Source: Orientallactaga sibirica
Taxonomy: Eukaryota; Chordata; Mammalia; Rodentia; Dipodidae
Length of the DNA stretch: 64,000 nt
NCBI GenBank assembly: GCA_036365145.1
Contig: JAEOAD010002183.1
Coordinates: 3,993,501 to 4,057,500 of the forward strand
Reading direction: 5' to 3'
A program made the translations under genes and the position numbers. Numbering within the stretch: position 1 is the first letter of the stretch; every line of letters begins with the position of its first letter. The notes beneath the pieces were generated by a model. The model worked only from the letters and a program-made list of their open reading frames with translations. It had not been told where the DNA came from and did no database searches. Of this stretch, positions 24,497 to 35,108 are shown piece by piece.

Positions 24497-25129
24497 GAAC
24501 ACTTGAAGAGAATGCACACGCCCGAACTGTCAAAGTACTTCAAATTATCTGAAAACTCAAGATAACCTAATAACTTAGGGCATTATCCTCCAAACAAAAT
24601 CCTACCGATAATCAAGTATTGTCAACTCTGAATAATTTTCAGCCACATAAATTATGTTAAATACTAAGAAAATTATACTAAAAAATATCAGACCCTCTCT
24701 TTTCATTCCACTTGCCTTGCCAAATATTTGCCAAATGTAATCAGCTGGGAAAGGTGAAGCTAAAGCAGCAGTTCTAAACTCCCACTATCTCTAAGTCGTA
24801 CAACCAAAAGTAACATTCTCTTCTCTCTAATAAGCTTGGAATGCGTAAGATACGAACTCGAAGACCGCACTGCTGCACCCTTCCAGGGCACACTAGTGCG
24901 AAGATCGTAAAAGGGTCCCCATGCCTGGCCCAAACAAACTAGTAGCAGTGAGTTTTGTGCCAGTCCACCTGCTCCCTTAGACAAACTCCAGAATCACAAG
25001 TAGTGCAAGAAGCGCGGTCTAAGCGCAGGGAGCTACTGCAGAATTGGGATGTTCAAGCAGGGCTCAAAATCCCACGCGGGGATGGAGGACACTCAAGTCA
25101 GGCCTTCCCCACGTACCCGCACCGATCCA

Positions 25130-25560
25130 CTGACCGCTTACCTCCTCCCCAAGCTCCCTTCGCGAGCGCAGTCGTCGGGCGCCACCGCCGCCTGGGCCCC
25201 GAGGAGCGGGGGCGACCCGTGTCCCCGCGCCGAGCCCCGGGAGGCCGGCGCCGAGGAGACGCGGTGCACGCGCGGCTCCCGGGAACCCGCGTCGGCGCGA
25301 GGGGCCGGCGGAGAGGCGGAACACGCGCGGCGCTCGCCAGGGCCCGGCGGGCTGCGGCCCGAGCAAGAGACAGGAGGACGGCCCCGGACGGGACGAGAGA
25401 GCAACCACCGAACCGCAGGATGGCAGTCTCAAAACGCCCGGAAGTCAGAGTTCGGCCTGTTCCTCGGCGGACGCAGGGAGCTTCCGGCCGTCACATTAGT
25501 CGTCAGCGCGTAAGCCCCGCCCCGCCCCGCGGACACGCCCCCTGCGCGTTCGCAGCGGAG
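25130..25560 (-). promoter_or_regulatory. ZC3H13: CpG-island promoter of ZC3H13, TATA-less
   Basis: The only dense CpG cluster in the window. It holds overlapping Sp1/KLF GC boxes at 25515-25530 (GGGGCGGGGCGGGGC on the minus strand), a CACGCCCCC box at 25534-25542, ETS/GABP-type sites CCCGGAAGT (25437-25445) and GCCGGAAG (25481-25488), and a YY1-like AGGATGGCAG (25418-25427). There is no TATA box at a sensible distance. This is the layout of a housekeeping promoter, fitting the broad expression of ZC3H13. Such promoters are often bidirectional; an antisense transcript leaving on the plus strand (compare human CPB2-AS1) is possible but not shown here. Confidence 0.88.
25142..25490 (-). other. 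ZC3H13: ZC3H13 non-coding exon 1 (5' UTR)
   Basis: The minus strand shows a strong donor GAGGAG/GTAAGC at 25141, preceded by GC-rich, CpG-dense sequence with no in-frame path to the known N terminus. It therefore fits a 5' UTR exon spliced to the acceptor near 17258. The 3' border is well supported by the donor; the 5' border is estimated from promoter motifs (ETS sites at about 25437-25446 and 25481-25488) and could shift by tens of bases. Confidence 0.75.
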
Positions 25561-25728
25561 CTCCAGTGCCCAGTTTAGATGGTGTTAAGAAAGCTCCCTC
25601 TCATTCCAACTTGGCAGTGCCGGGAAATCCACAGCCTCCAATGACTTCCCTGCTTTATTACAACACTTCTTCCAGTGAGCTGCCTAAACTCGAGTTACGT
25701 GGCCTGCCTGCCGTCCTTCTCGCAGCAT

Positions 25729-25947
25729 CCGCTCCTCCTCCTCCCCCTGCTCCTCCTCTCTCCCCCCTCCTGCTCCTCCCCCTCCCTCTCCTCCTCCCTC
25801 CCGCTCCTCCTCCCTCCCCTCCTTTCCTTGCCTTCACCCCTCTCCTCCCCCTCCCGCTCCTCCTCCTCCCGCTCTTCCTCCCCCTCCCGCTCCTCCTCCT
25901 TCCTCTCCTTCCCTTTCCTTAACCCCTTCTCCTTCCCTTCCTCCTCC
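25729..25947. repeat. CT-rich (plus) / GA-rich (minus) tract between CPB2 and ZC3H13
   Basis: About 220 bp of nearly pure pyrimidine on the plus strand (CCTCCTCCCGCTCCTC variants), so the minus strand is GGAGGAG-rich. It lies about 250 bp past the CPB2 poly(A) signal and about 200 bp before the ZC3H13 GC boxes in the direction of transcription. Apparent open frames across it are composition artefacts. Confidence 0.9.
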
Positions 25948-26193
25948 CAGTCACTGCAGCGGGCGCCTACAGAATGCACGAGCAGAAATTTAATGAAAAT
26001 TTGGAGTAGAAATTGTTAATGCATGCTTTTCCTTTTGTTGTTTACTAACCAATGACCTCCATGAAACTAGTCGTTACAATTGTCAGACAGCGAGTCAAAC
26101 ACCAGAAATAATAAATTAGTACCTGCTCCCACTTAGTAAAAAGTAAAAATGCACACAAGTCATTGTCTGCCGTAATTTCAGAATATCAAGTGT

Positions 26194-26199
26194 TTTATT
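26194..26199 (-). terminator. CPB2: CPB2 poly(A) signal AATAAA
   Basis: The minus strand reads AATAAA 113 nt after the stop codon, which suggests a short 3' UTR of about 130-140 nt with cleavage near 26170-26180. It is the first canonical hexamer downstream of the stop codon. Confidence 0.8.
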
Positions 26200-26311
26200 C
26201 TCTGACAAAAAACGAAGAACAAGAAAACCCTTTACTGGAAGAGATCACCTGGTCTAACGATTTGATCTTGCTGAATCAGTAATATTAAAGGAGCGGAGAC
26301 AAGGGATGTCA

Positions 26312-26496
26312 TCAGGGGTTCCTGACGACGTGCCCAGCTATTTTAGCAACAGCGACGAGAGCTTCTGTACACGTCGGTTTGATGTATCGCTCTGGCAGCA
26401 AGAAGCCGTATCTGCCTTTATCACGAAGTTCAATTGTAAATGAGTATTTAATGCCCAAATCATGGATCCAGTCATCAGCACCACCCGGAGCTAGGT
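26312..26496 (-). CDS. CPB2: CPB2 exon 11 (last; catalytic Glu, stop)
   Basis: 185 nt of coding sequence plus 3' UTR. The acceptor is CTTTTAG/AC at 26497. It completes the split Tyr363 codon, then encodes LAPGGADDW (Asp370 corresponds to the specificity-pocket Asp of the B-type enzymes), [11 protein letters not shown] with catalytic Glu385, and [15 protein letters not shown]. It ends VVRNP and TGA (26314-26312) at the same length as the human protein, which ends RNV as I recall it. Unlike human, it has Lys-Gly-Arg where human has Thr-Gly-Thr after ELRD, and Ala-Gly-His for Ala-Trp-His near the end. Confidence 0.97.
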
Positions 26497-26725
26497 CTAA
26501 AAGAAGACAGAAAAGAAAAAAATTTCAAAAATACAGATATTTCAAATTAATTAACCAAATGGGTTTTTTTAAGTTTTGTAAAGTGAAGATAACTGCTTCA
26601 TTCCAAAATTGGTAGAGATTGAAAAGACAATAGATTATAAAAGAAAATAAATATTACTTATTACTCTACTGTAATACTATCAAGGAATGGTAATGGCCAA
26701 AATGTATTAGTGCATGCATTTGATT

Positions 26726-26875
26726 ACTTAATTTTTATAACATAAATAGAATGTTACATTTTCAATGTAGTACTAGTGAGTCCAAATCTAATCATGCTCA
26801 CTTAATTTTTATCACATAAGTAAAATGTTACATTTCCAAATGTAGTACTAGTGAGTTCAAATCTAATCATACTCA
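26726..26875. repeat. two-copy tandem duplication, about 75 bp unit
   Basis: Units 26726-26799 and 26800-26875 both begin ACTTAATTTTTAT, pass through GTAGTACTAGTGAGT and end AATCTAATCATNCTC, with scattered differences. It lies 230-380 nt upstream of the exon 11 acceptor in the transcript direction. Confidence 0.88.
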
Positions 26876-26943
26876 GTGATATCAAAGGATGACATTGTAA
26901 AGCTACATATGGGCTTCCAACCCCATTAGTTGAGTAGTTAAAA

Positions 26944-27130
26944 CCTGGAGAAATTGCTCAGAGGTTAAAGGCCTTGCTGATGGCTTAGGTTTGAGTCCCC
27001 AGTGCCCATGTAAGCCAGATGCAGAGTAGGGCATGCATCTGAGTTCTGTTGCAGTTGCAAGAGGCCCTGGTATGCCCATACACTCATTCATTTTTTCTCT
27101 CTCTCTCTCTCCTTGAAAATAAATAATATA
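26944..27130 (+). mobile_element. diverged B2/Dip-like SINE
   Basis: CCTGGAGAAATTGCTCAGAGG head. Confidence 0.75.
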
Positions 27131-27729
27131 AAAATATATAAAAATACTTAAGAGTTGCGTAACATTGTCAGCTGGTTTGCCTTCTGCATGAAATACCAGG
27201 ACTCTTACATATTTAGGTATCGTTATGACTCACCTTCCCTTCCAGCATCTTGTCTCTTCCAGGCTCAGATTTATAGTCTTAATTACCATAGGTTTATACT
27301 ATGCTCCAGTACCTCAATGAGGACATTTTTCTCAGCCTTCTTTCAGTATTTTTAAATTTCTTTTACCAAGTTTATTCTTCCAATGAACACTGAAATCATT
27401 TGTTTTCATTAAGATTGCTTTAAATATACAAATTAATGTAGGAAAATGTAATTCTGTTGCCCCATCCCCAAACATATAGGCTTTCTTCAAAATAAGTATT
27501 CATTGGGATTACATCTAATACACAAATGAATTTAGGATTTTTTTCCATATCCCAAACATGTAGGCTTCTTATTTTATTTGTTCACCAGTAAAATTTTCTA
27601 GGTTTTTCATATAGATACTATGGATTTATTGTGCACCTGTGTGAACACAGACACATACAAATCAATTAATCCATATGTATATGTGCGTGTATGGTTGAAA
27701 TGAGGCAGTCAGACCCATTTTTTTATTTT

Positions 27730-27733
<4 letters not shown>

Positions 27734-27777
<44 letters not shown>

Positions 27778-27781
27778 CGCG
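27734..27781. repeat. (GT)n(GC)n alternating purine-pyrimidine run
   Basis: About 18 GT units run straight into GCGCGCGCGCGC. Confidence 0.95.
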
Positions 27782-29371
27782 TTTGAGACTGGATCTCACA
27801 GTTTAATGCAGACTGGTGTCAAACTAGCAATTCTGACTCGACCTCCAGAGGTCTGAGATTATAGATGTGTACAACCATGTCTTGCTTCTACTTTACTTTC
27901 TCCCTTATTTTTATATATAAGAAAGGTCTAGTCATCTTTCCTTAACAACTATATAACATATCTTTTGCCTCTTTCTACCTATACTTGCATTATGAGATTG
28001 TTTTCTGAAGCATTGTTTATAATACTAAAAAGTATTCATCAACAGTGTATCTCCCAGTCATCTCACAAGTGTTTCTGATAACCATAATTAAGGTCGAGTA
28101 TTTTATTCCTCTGATTGTTTCCCTGTGCTCCCCCACACACATATACATATAAATTCATTCTAGATGAATGAATATGTGGAAATGGACTGGTTTCATGCTA
28201 ATAGAAGGATCCTCTATGTAAACTGTTCCAGTCCAAAGTCACTATAGTTAGTGCTTTGTGGAACCAAGGAAACTCTGAATGGTGAAATCAAGCTGCAGGA
28301 TTCCTTCATAATAAGGCGAGGGACCTCTCTCTTCAAAGGGGACCTGGGCTAGTGATAGCAAAGGAGAGAGAAATGTGGCCCAATCTGGTGAACAGTATTA
28401 GGTAGTAATGGAGAAAGGAAGAGGAGACTTCCCTCAAGTATCTGATACTAAAGGCAATTCATTCAAGAGACTTGGAATGTGACTGTTTTGGAGCCTATAG
28501 ATCATAATATTAAAGAAGGCATTGGAGCTGTGACTCTACTGTCTCAGCATCTTACATGCCTTGATGCAACACACCAGAGCTTCATTTGGCAGCTACTTAA
28601 TCATTTTCCCAGAAACGTCACCACTCCAGGCTACTTTACCCAAGTAGCAACTCTTGACCCCAGTCATTCTCACACTACGAGTCTATTATATTTTCTTCAG
28701 ATCATTTTATGGAGTTATACTATGAGTTTCCATTTGTTTACATTATGAATTAACATATTTTGACAACAGGTAGTGAATAATTTGGGTTGGGGGGACATTT
28801 TGTCATGAATACAAATTAGCACAGCTGTGCTCCAGTGAACCTACTCATAAAAACAAGTACACATTTCATATAATTTTATGGATCAAAATTTTAATATTTC
28901 TTTTGATTTTCTTCAACCATTTAAAAAATTCTTATCTGAAAGGCTATGAAAATATGCAGTGGACTGGACTCAGTCATTGGGATGTAGTTTGCTGATATTT
29001 GGTTACATGTTTATTTTCTGTTCCTCTTATCCCATCTACTCTCCATCTGCCATCCCACTGTAAATACACAAGAGTCTCTCAGTAAATAAATGGAGCCAGC
29101 AGAAATTTATCCAGAATATTTGTTGAGTTTGCTACATGAATGCTGTCATCAGGGTTACACGCAAAAGATATCCAACAGTAGTATTGTGTGAAGTAGGGAA
29201 CAGGCTATCACTAAAATTCATCTGAGTAAGTGATATCTCCAAGCTTTGTGTAGTATACAACACATACAACCTTATTTAATTGCTGTACACACCTTACCAA
29301 CTCTTTTGACCCTTTATAACCTTTTCTCTTGTTTGACTAGCATGGTGCCAATTTTATAAGCCATGCTCTCT

Positions 29372-29560
29372 TTTTAAAGTATTTTTATTTGTTTGAGAGG
29401 GAGGAAGAGACTGGATGTGCTAGGACCTCTGGCCACTGCAAACAAACTTCAGATTCATGCACCACCTTTTATCTGGTTTATGTAGATATTGGGGAGTTGA
29501 ACCTGGGTCCTTGGGCTTCGCAGGCAAATGCCTTAACTGCTAAGCCATCCCCCCGACCTA
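29372..29560 (-). mobile_element. B2/Dip-like SINE
   Basis: Antisense, ends CCATCCCCCCGACC. Confidence 0.8.
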
Positions 29561-29943
29561 TAAGCTCTGCTCTCTAGCAGTAAATTTAATTTTTTAAATC
29601 CCACTTGGGTCTCTTTTTAGTCCTTTCATTTAATAACACACAGGTGCATTTAGAACTGTCCCAGCTGTTAGGCTTCTGCTTATAATTGTTATGATTCCAG
29701 TTTCACATATGACCCTCAGTATGTTTAAAGATTGGATTTGAAAAAATTAACCCTACACAGAGAAATTCAACACTAATTTCTTAAGTACCTCATGGTTCCC
29801 TGAGATCTCAAGAAGATATATTATGCTAAGGATGAATCCAGTGAAAATACGCTTTCCTAGACCTTGGATGTGATTCCCAGCACTGCCAAAAGAAGGGGTT
29901 AGGAGGGGAGGAAGAAGAAATGAATAAGAGGAGGAATACTTAC

Positions 29944-30031
29944 ATAAGCTTTCTGAGCCACTGCCATGTGTATACCTGGTATTTCTACTAACGCTCTCCA
30001 TCGCACGGACAGCTTCGCTGGCCACAAGAGA
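29944..30031 (-). CDS. CPB2: CPB2 exon 10
   Basis: 88-nt exon. The acceptor is TTGCTTCTAG and the donor AGCTTAT/GTAAGTAT. It encodes SLVASEAVRAMESVSRNTRY and THGSGSESL plus the first base of Tyr363. In the family this is the helix and loop leading to the substrate-capping Tyr. The open frame continues into the intron but the consensus donor fixes the end; the phase fits exon 11 exactly. Confidence 0.97.
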
Positions 30032-31490
30032 CTAGAAGCAAAAGCATATAGAATTTGGTTAAGTTATAACTTTGAAACAGAAGAGTTTGTAAATTTCTAA
30101 AAACATAATCACATTAATTCAATCAAAGTATGTATGAAAAGTCTGGGTTTATTAAAAAACTAAATTAAAAAGAATATATTAACTTTTTTTACTTTATGGT
30201 AATCACAGCTAGAGAGCTTTTAAAATATAAACTCGTTCAATGCCTGCAATATTTTATTTAATTTGCATTTAAAAATCTCACATGCCTTTTCAGGAATTCA
30301 TTTATTATATAAAATTAACTATATTTTTTAAAAGGCTTAGAGTTTTTCCATTTCTAGAAAAAAATCATGAAACTTTAAATTCCACTTCCCCAAACACTGC
30401 ATACACTCACTGATTTGCTTCTCACAGACTCTGTTTCCTTCCTGAGTAAAATAACTAATGATGTCTAAGCCATATCAAAGATTATGCCCCTTGAATGGAA
30501 CAGGATAATGACCAAGTTCCCTGTTTCACTACATGTGGCTCCAATTTATAAAAATGCTTTCTGTAGTTGGAACTAGCATCAGGGGATTCACTGTCATCCT
30601 CTGGAAAATCTAGAGGGATTTCTTAGCTTGAAAAATATTTTACTGGGACCCCATTGTCTACATAATGAAATACAGATTGACATCCGATCACCTTCACAAG
30701 TTGGTCTCATCCTCATCCTGTCACCTTCCACTCCTTCCTACAGTGCCTAGACTATTCCTCCTGTGGGAAACACCATGTCCTTTGCATGGAAAGTTTTCCC
30801 TTCCCTCTGTGTGTTAAACCCTCATGCCTGGCTGAAATGGTGTCTAGTTTTTGATGTTAATAGAACTTTATTATTCTTGTTTCTTTAAAGTATGTCACAC
30901 CTTTGTGAAATATAAATTCTTTAAGACCAGGGATCATTTTATCATCTTACTTTTCCTTCTGGGTGAATAAGACCCACCCCACCCCTGCCATTTCAGTCAG
31001 TAGTGAGTTCTTCCATTTATAGCACTCATGTAGCAGTGAGCATATATCATCCATGAGTAAAGTTATTTTTGATATTTGCTAATGGATCAGAACCTTGTTC
31101 ATATGGAATTATCCTAAAGGGCAGGGCCTTACCTAATAGTAACTTTATTCATTCATTTGGTGCATGTGCATGTCAGTATATGGTATATGTACATGTATTG
31201 CTTTACTGCCTTATTTCCCTGAGACAGAGCCTCACTGAACCTGCAGCTCACTGTTTTTCAGTTAGACTGACTGATCAGGGAATCCCAGCTATCCTCCTGT
31301 CTTTGTCATCCTCAGCCCTAAATGGGACATCTACAGCCCACTATTCCAAGGCTAAGGGAACATCACAGAAAAAAAGACAGAAAGTATGAACTAGAAAAAG
31401 GGATTTTGTGGAATGCTGTCCTCAAAGCTTGATATAGCTGTTGTACTCTTAAACTCTCAGCCATAATAACTACCTAAATAAGATGTATAC

Positions 31491-31926
31491 TGTGGTAGTT
31501 TGAATATGTGGCCCCCAATATATTCAGTGTTTTATTAGTTTATAGTTTGCATCTGCAGCCACCTGGCTAGAGGCAATGTCACTGGGCCGATCTTAAAGTG
31601 TGGTGGTGGGTTTGAGATTTCAATCTAAAGATATGCAAAGTGGCCTGGGCCAGAGTGAGACGCAACCTTGAAAAACCAAAAAAAAAAAAAAAAAAAAGAT
31701 ATGCAAAGTGTGCCTAGCTGGAGTTCCTGAAGTGTTCTGTGCTGTGTGGCTTTTGGTTTTTGGCTTTTGGGTTTTTCTCTCTGTGTTTGGTCCTGTGAAA
31801 GCAGGCCAGCTTCTTCTGCCATTATGGAACTTTACCTCAATCTGTAAGCTTCAATAAATATCCCTTCCTCCATAATTGTGCCTGATCTGGACGTTCATCT
31901 CTGCGAACATGAAGCTGTCTGCTACA
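31491..31926 (+). mobile_element. MaLR-like solo LTR with exact 5-bp target duplication
   Basis: TGTGGTAG to GCTACA with TATAC on both sides (31486-31490, 31927-31931). AATAAA near 31854. A B1 3' fragment is inserted within it (31643-31696). Confidence 0.88.
31643..31696 (+). mobile_element. 5'-truncated B1 with its own target duplication
   Basis: Only the last part of B1 plus a 22-bp A tail; flanked by AGATATGCAAAGTG on each side (about 31629 and 31697). Confidence 0.8.
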
Positions 31927-32089
31927 TATACATATACAAGATTGAGCTCTTTGGGTCCCCACCCCTCTCCATAGGAAATTATAGGCAGTTTACATGGTTT
32001 TTCTGGGGGAGGCATTTTCTTCAGTAGTATAATCCCTGATAATGAAGTGGTTTAGGGCTGACAGAGTCTTGGGAGTAAAGAGAAGGAAT

Positions 32090-32540
32090 GTATTGGAGCC
32101 TGAAGGGAGAGAATCTAGGTATTTCACTTTGCTACAGATAAAAAATGTCAGAAGGACATTTTTCTTATCTCTTTTCTTATCTCTGCCCTCTTTTGAGAAG
32201 GCCTTTCCTAGAAAATTAATATTTCTGGGAAAATTGTCCTTTCCCAAGAACCATAACCCCAGATACTTTATGTCAGGACTGGACTGACTAGATCAGCCGC
32301 GCATCCAAGGGATTCACATAAAAGAAGCTCACAAAGAAGGCCTGGGCATGGGCTCTCCCATTTCTGAAACTCCCTCTGACTTCCTTGGGCAAGAGACCTG
32401 CCTTCTTCTTTCTCTTAAGTTCTATCTATAATCTAATAAAGCATGTAAACTTTACCTTATGGTCTGTGGATCATTTCCATTTTTTGAATTAAGAAGACAG
32501 GGATCTGGAGGCCACTGACTCAATGAAATTTTTACATGAC
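32090..32540 (+). mobile_element. ERV LTR fragment (R-U5 end)
   Basis: CT-rich run, CTAATAAAGC (32436), then GTCTGTGGATCATTTCC and GACAGGGATCTGG, shared with 39180-39260. Confidence 0.5.
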
Positions 32541-33539
32541 CACTGTGTTTTTTCCCACCCTAACTCCTGAGTTATTGCCCACCCCAGAGCTGAGATAAGG
32601 CTCTGACACTCTTGAGATGCCCCCTAATCCCTGTATCAGTAAGTTGTTTATGCTTCTGTAAATAACTCCTCATCCATACTCCTGAAAGTAACCCCAATTA
32701 AACTCACTTGTTCACCAAAAAAGCAATGAAACAAAAACTTTATCAAAGTAGAAGGGGCATTATTTTGAAAGAGGAAGGAGATCTGTGAGAGAGGGACAAG
32801 AGAGGACAATGTGTGTGTGTGATCAGAATACATTGTATACATTAAGAAAATGTCATAATGAACCTATGATTTATAATTAACATAAGCCAATAAAAATATC
32901 AAATATGTTTATGTTCTAAGTGGGCTATTTTCAGAAAATGCAAATAATTTTATAATTATTGTCATTGATTGTCAGCCTCCCTCATGTGGCTAAATTTCTA
33001 TTAAGAGAGCCATGACAAAAAATTCCAGCAAGAAACAAACCACCATAGAGCAATCAGACCTGCCAATGCCACAGCACTTCCCTTGTCTGGAGAAAGCTGG
33101 TTGGAGGACTTGACTAAGCTACAATTCATCAGGCATTGTTGCATCCTTTTCTGTCAATTTAAACAGAGTATCTGGGACCAAATAGTAGTGAGAAGGTAGC
33201 AGACTACATGGGTTCTCTTTAAACTTCTTGTATTACCTACTATCTATTAAATTCCCCTTTCCACCTCCCGCTCACCCAAAAACAAACAAACAAACAAACA
33301 AACAACAAAAAAACAGGCTTGGCTCAATGCAGATGCAGTTATTGGAGGGCCTTTAGTAGCACCAAATCCTTGGAGCTTAAGGAGGTCAGGACATAATTTC
33401 TATTGCTGAGAATGATAGGAGACAGAAATTGTAGAGGCAGCTTAGGGGTGATGGACCCCTGAGTGAATAGCTTTCTCCTGGCTAAATGAAGAATTGTCCC
33501 TAAGCCTGTAGGAGAAAAACTAGGTCATTACAATTTACT

Positions 33540-33780
33540 TCAGGTCAAAAATTCATCAGAAGGATCTGGCCTTTCTTTATCTCTTCCCCCTTAGTGAGTC
33601 CTTCCACTTCCTTCCTAGAGAATTCCAAAATTTCTGACCCCAGATTCTTGGCATTAGGAATAAACTGGAACCAGCCACCTATCAATGGGGCTCCTAAAAA
33701 TCCTGCAAACCTGGACTTCCTCATGTAGTCACTCCCCATTAAAAAACAAAAAAAACAAAAACCATTCCCTAGGAATGAAG
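33540..33780 (+). mobile_element. ERV LTR fragment
   Basis: Shares GGGCTCCTAAAAATCCTG and GCCACTCCCC-type sequence with 38789-38845. Confidence 0.45.
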
Positions 33781-34014
33781 TTCATGTCCTCAGGATGAGG
33801 CCAGTTATTGGCATTCTCTTAGTGACCCCTGATACCAGCGGATTCCCGACAGTGAGGGAGAAGTAGGAGCCAGGTTGTTTTAGCTTTAGGTAGCAAGCTA
33901 GGAAAGGGCCCAAAGAGAATTCAGCATTTGATCCAGTCCCATCTCATCCCTCAGTGACAGCACCCTCTGTTAAGGTATGTCTTAATATTAAGATATGCCT
34001 CTTTTTAAATTTTT

Positions 34015-34209
34015 TAAAAAATATTTTATTTATTTATTTCAGAGAGAGAGAGAGCTAGAAAGAGGCAGTCAGGGCCTCTAGTCATTGCTAATGGACTCCA
34101 GACACATGCACCACCTTGTGCATCTGGCTTACATGGGTACTGGAAAATTGAACCTGGGTCCTTAGGCTTTGCAGGCAAGCGCCTTAACCACTAAGCCATC
34201 TCTCCAGGC
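34015..34209 (-). mobile_element. B2/Dip-like SINE
   Basis: Antisense full-length copy. Confidence 0.9.
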
Positions 34210-34690
34210 CTGTTGGCATCTTTTTGGGCCAGCCCCCAAGTCCAATCCAATCAGCTCTTTCCCATGCACTTGAGCCTGATGGTAAATCCCACACGAATAA
34301 GCTATAAGAGTGGCTTGCTGAATGGGCAAGGGCTTCTTGGCTATCCATTTCTCCTCACCTGAACCTCAGGGTCCCAGCTCCAGTAAGGCCTTCCTTCATT
34401 CCAGCACAATAGGGTTGATGGGATGTGTAGGAAGGATCTTTTTTCTTTCTCCTTTTCTTATTCTATTACTAACTCTTAGCTTTCCTTTTAAGCTGTGGCC
34501 CTTTTTGATTTCCTTGGAAAGCCCCCTTACATTTTCCCTCCACTCCCATGCTCTGCTTCCCACATGGGCTTCCAGGTTCTGCCTCCATATGGGCATATAT
34601 ACCCATACAAGTTTTCTCCCTGGATTCATAATCCCCCCATAAATAAATCCAATGATGTATGATTTGTCCTTCTCAGTCTGTTTATTTCAG
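34210..34690 (+). mobile_element. ERV LTR-like element with CCAAT and poly(A) signal
   Basis: CCAATCAG near 34246, GCTATAAGAG near 34301, AAATAAATCC near 34641, then TTTGTCCTTCTCAGTCTG as in the LTR near 36835. Confidence 0.55.
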
Positions 34691-34714
34691 TTCTTTGTTA
34701 AAAATAGACAAGAG

Positions 34715-34930
34715 GGGCCTGGAGAGCTGGCTCAGCAGTTAAGGAACTTGCTTAAAAACCCTAATGGCCTGGGTTCACTTCCCCAGTACCTATATAAAGC
34801 CAGATGCACAAAGTGGCACATGCATCTGGATTTCCTTTGCAGCAGCCCTGGCATGCCCATTCTCTCTCTCTCTCTCTCTCTCTCTCCCTCTCTCTCTCTC
34901 TCCACCCCCTTGCAAATAAATAAAAATATT
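34715..34930 (+). mobile_element. B2/Dip-like SINE
   Basis: GGCCTGGAGAGCTGGC head, long (CT)n (34861-34902). Confidence 0.88.
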
Positions 34931-35108
34931 TATTTTTATAAATATAAACCCATGTAGTCCCAAATTCTAAAACCACCATATCAAGAGCATGAGGCAAAAC
35001 ACCTATCCATTGTCATCTAAAAGAAAAATTTCCCCAGATTTTGATTCTTCAACTGAGTGTTATTTGTTTCTAAGATGCTAATGAGAAAAATGCTTAAGTA
35101 GCACTTAC

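Larger units (their letters stand above)
17262..25141 (-). other. ZC3H13: ZC3H13 intron 1
   Basis: 7.9-kb first intron between the non-coding exon 1 and the start-codon exon. It contains a MaLR-like solo LTR (18543-18896), an MLT-like fragment (about 20580-20790), eight to nine SINEs, two long (TA)n runs (21205-21258, 23743-23785) and a 33-bp poly(A) run (24461-24493). The segment 24500-25140 is unique sequence without a recognisable feature, rising in GC towards the CpG island. Confidence 0.75.
1..25490 (-). other. ZC3H13: ZC3H13 gene, 5' part (gene body; runs off left edge)
   Basis: ZC3H13 is a nuclear CCCH zinc-finger protein. From established knowledge it bridges WTAP/VIRMA/HAKAI to the m6A RNA methyltransferase machinery and helps keep the complex in the nucleus. 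Seen here on the minus strand: a CpG-island promoter with a non-coding first exon, then three coding exons that join in frame (117 + 110 + 112 nt) to give residues 1 to about 113 of the N terminus. These include the single CCCH finger and the start of the Arg/Ser/Glu-rich region. Exons for the long RS/RE-rich body are not found in 1-12946 and must lie to the left. Identity rests on near-identity of the three exons to the human protein as I remember it and on the neighbour CPB2, which is also next to ZC3H13 in human. Confidence 0.95.
26497..29943 (-). other. CPB2: CPB2 intron 10
   Basis: 3447 bp. It holds a 75-bp tandem duplication (26726-26875), a degenerate B2/Dip SINE (about 26944-27130), a (GT)n-(GC)n run (27734-27781) followed by an antisense B1 remnant (to about 27890), and an antisense B2/Dip SINE (about 29372-29560). 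27900-29370 is AT-rich with no clear element. Confidence 0.75.
30032..35108 (-). other. CPB2: CPB2 intron 9
   Basis: 5077 bp. It holds a MaLR-like solo LTR with perfect target duplication (31491-31926), ERV LTR pieces (about 32090-32540, 33540-33780, 34210-34690) and SINEs at 34015 and 34715. 30050-31480 and 32560-33330 show nothing recognisable beyond AT-rich sequence and a (CAAA)n run near 33282. Confidence 0.7.

Noticed and set aside
24955..25578. 207- and 154-codon plus-strand frames and 122- and 88-codon minus-strand frames
   Set aside because: High GC in the CpG island removes stop codons. No recognisable protein; the region is better explained as promoter and 5' UTR exon.
25566..26019. 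Pro/Leu/Ser-rich frames of 114-118 codons and a Glu/Arg-rich minus frame
   Set aside because: Composition of the CT/GA tract only.
34860..34905. Regularly repeated short motifs that might suggest a CRISPR-like array
   Set aside because: These are CT microsatellites within SINEs; no spacer structure, and the DNA is mammalian.
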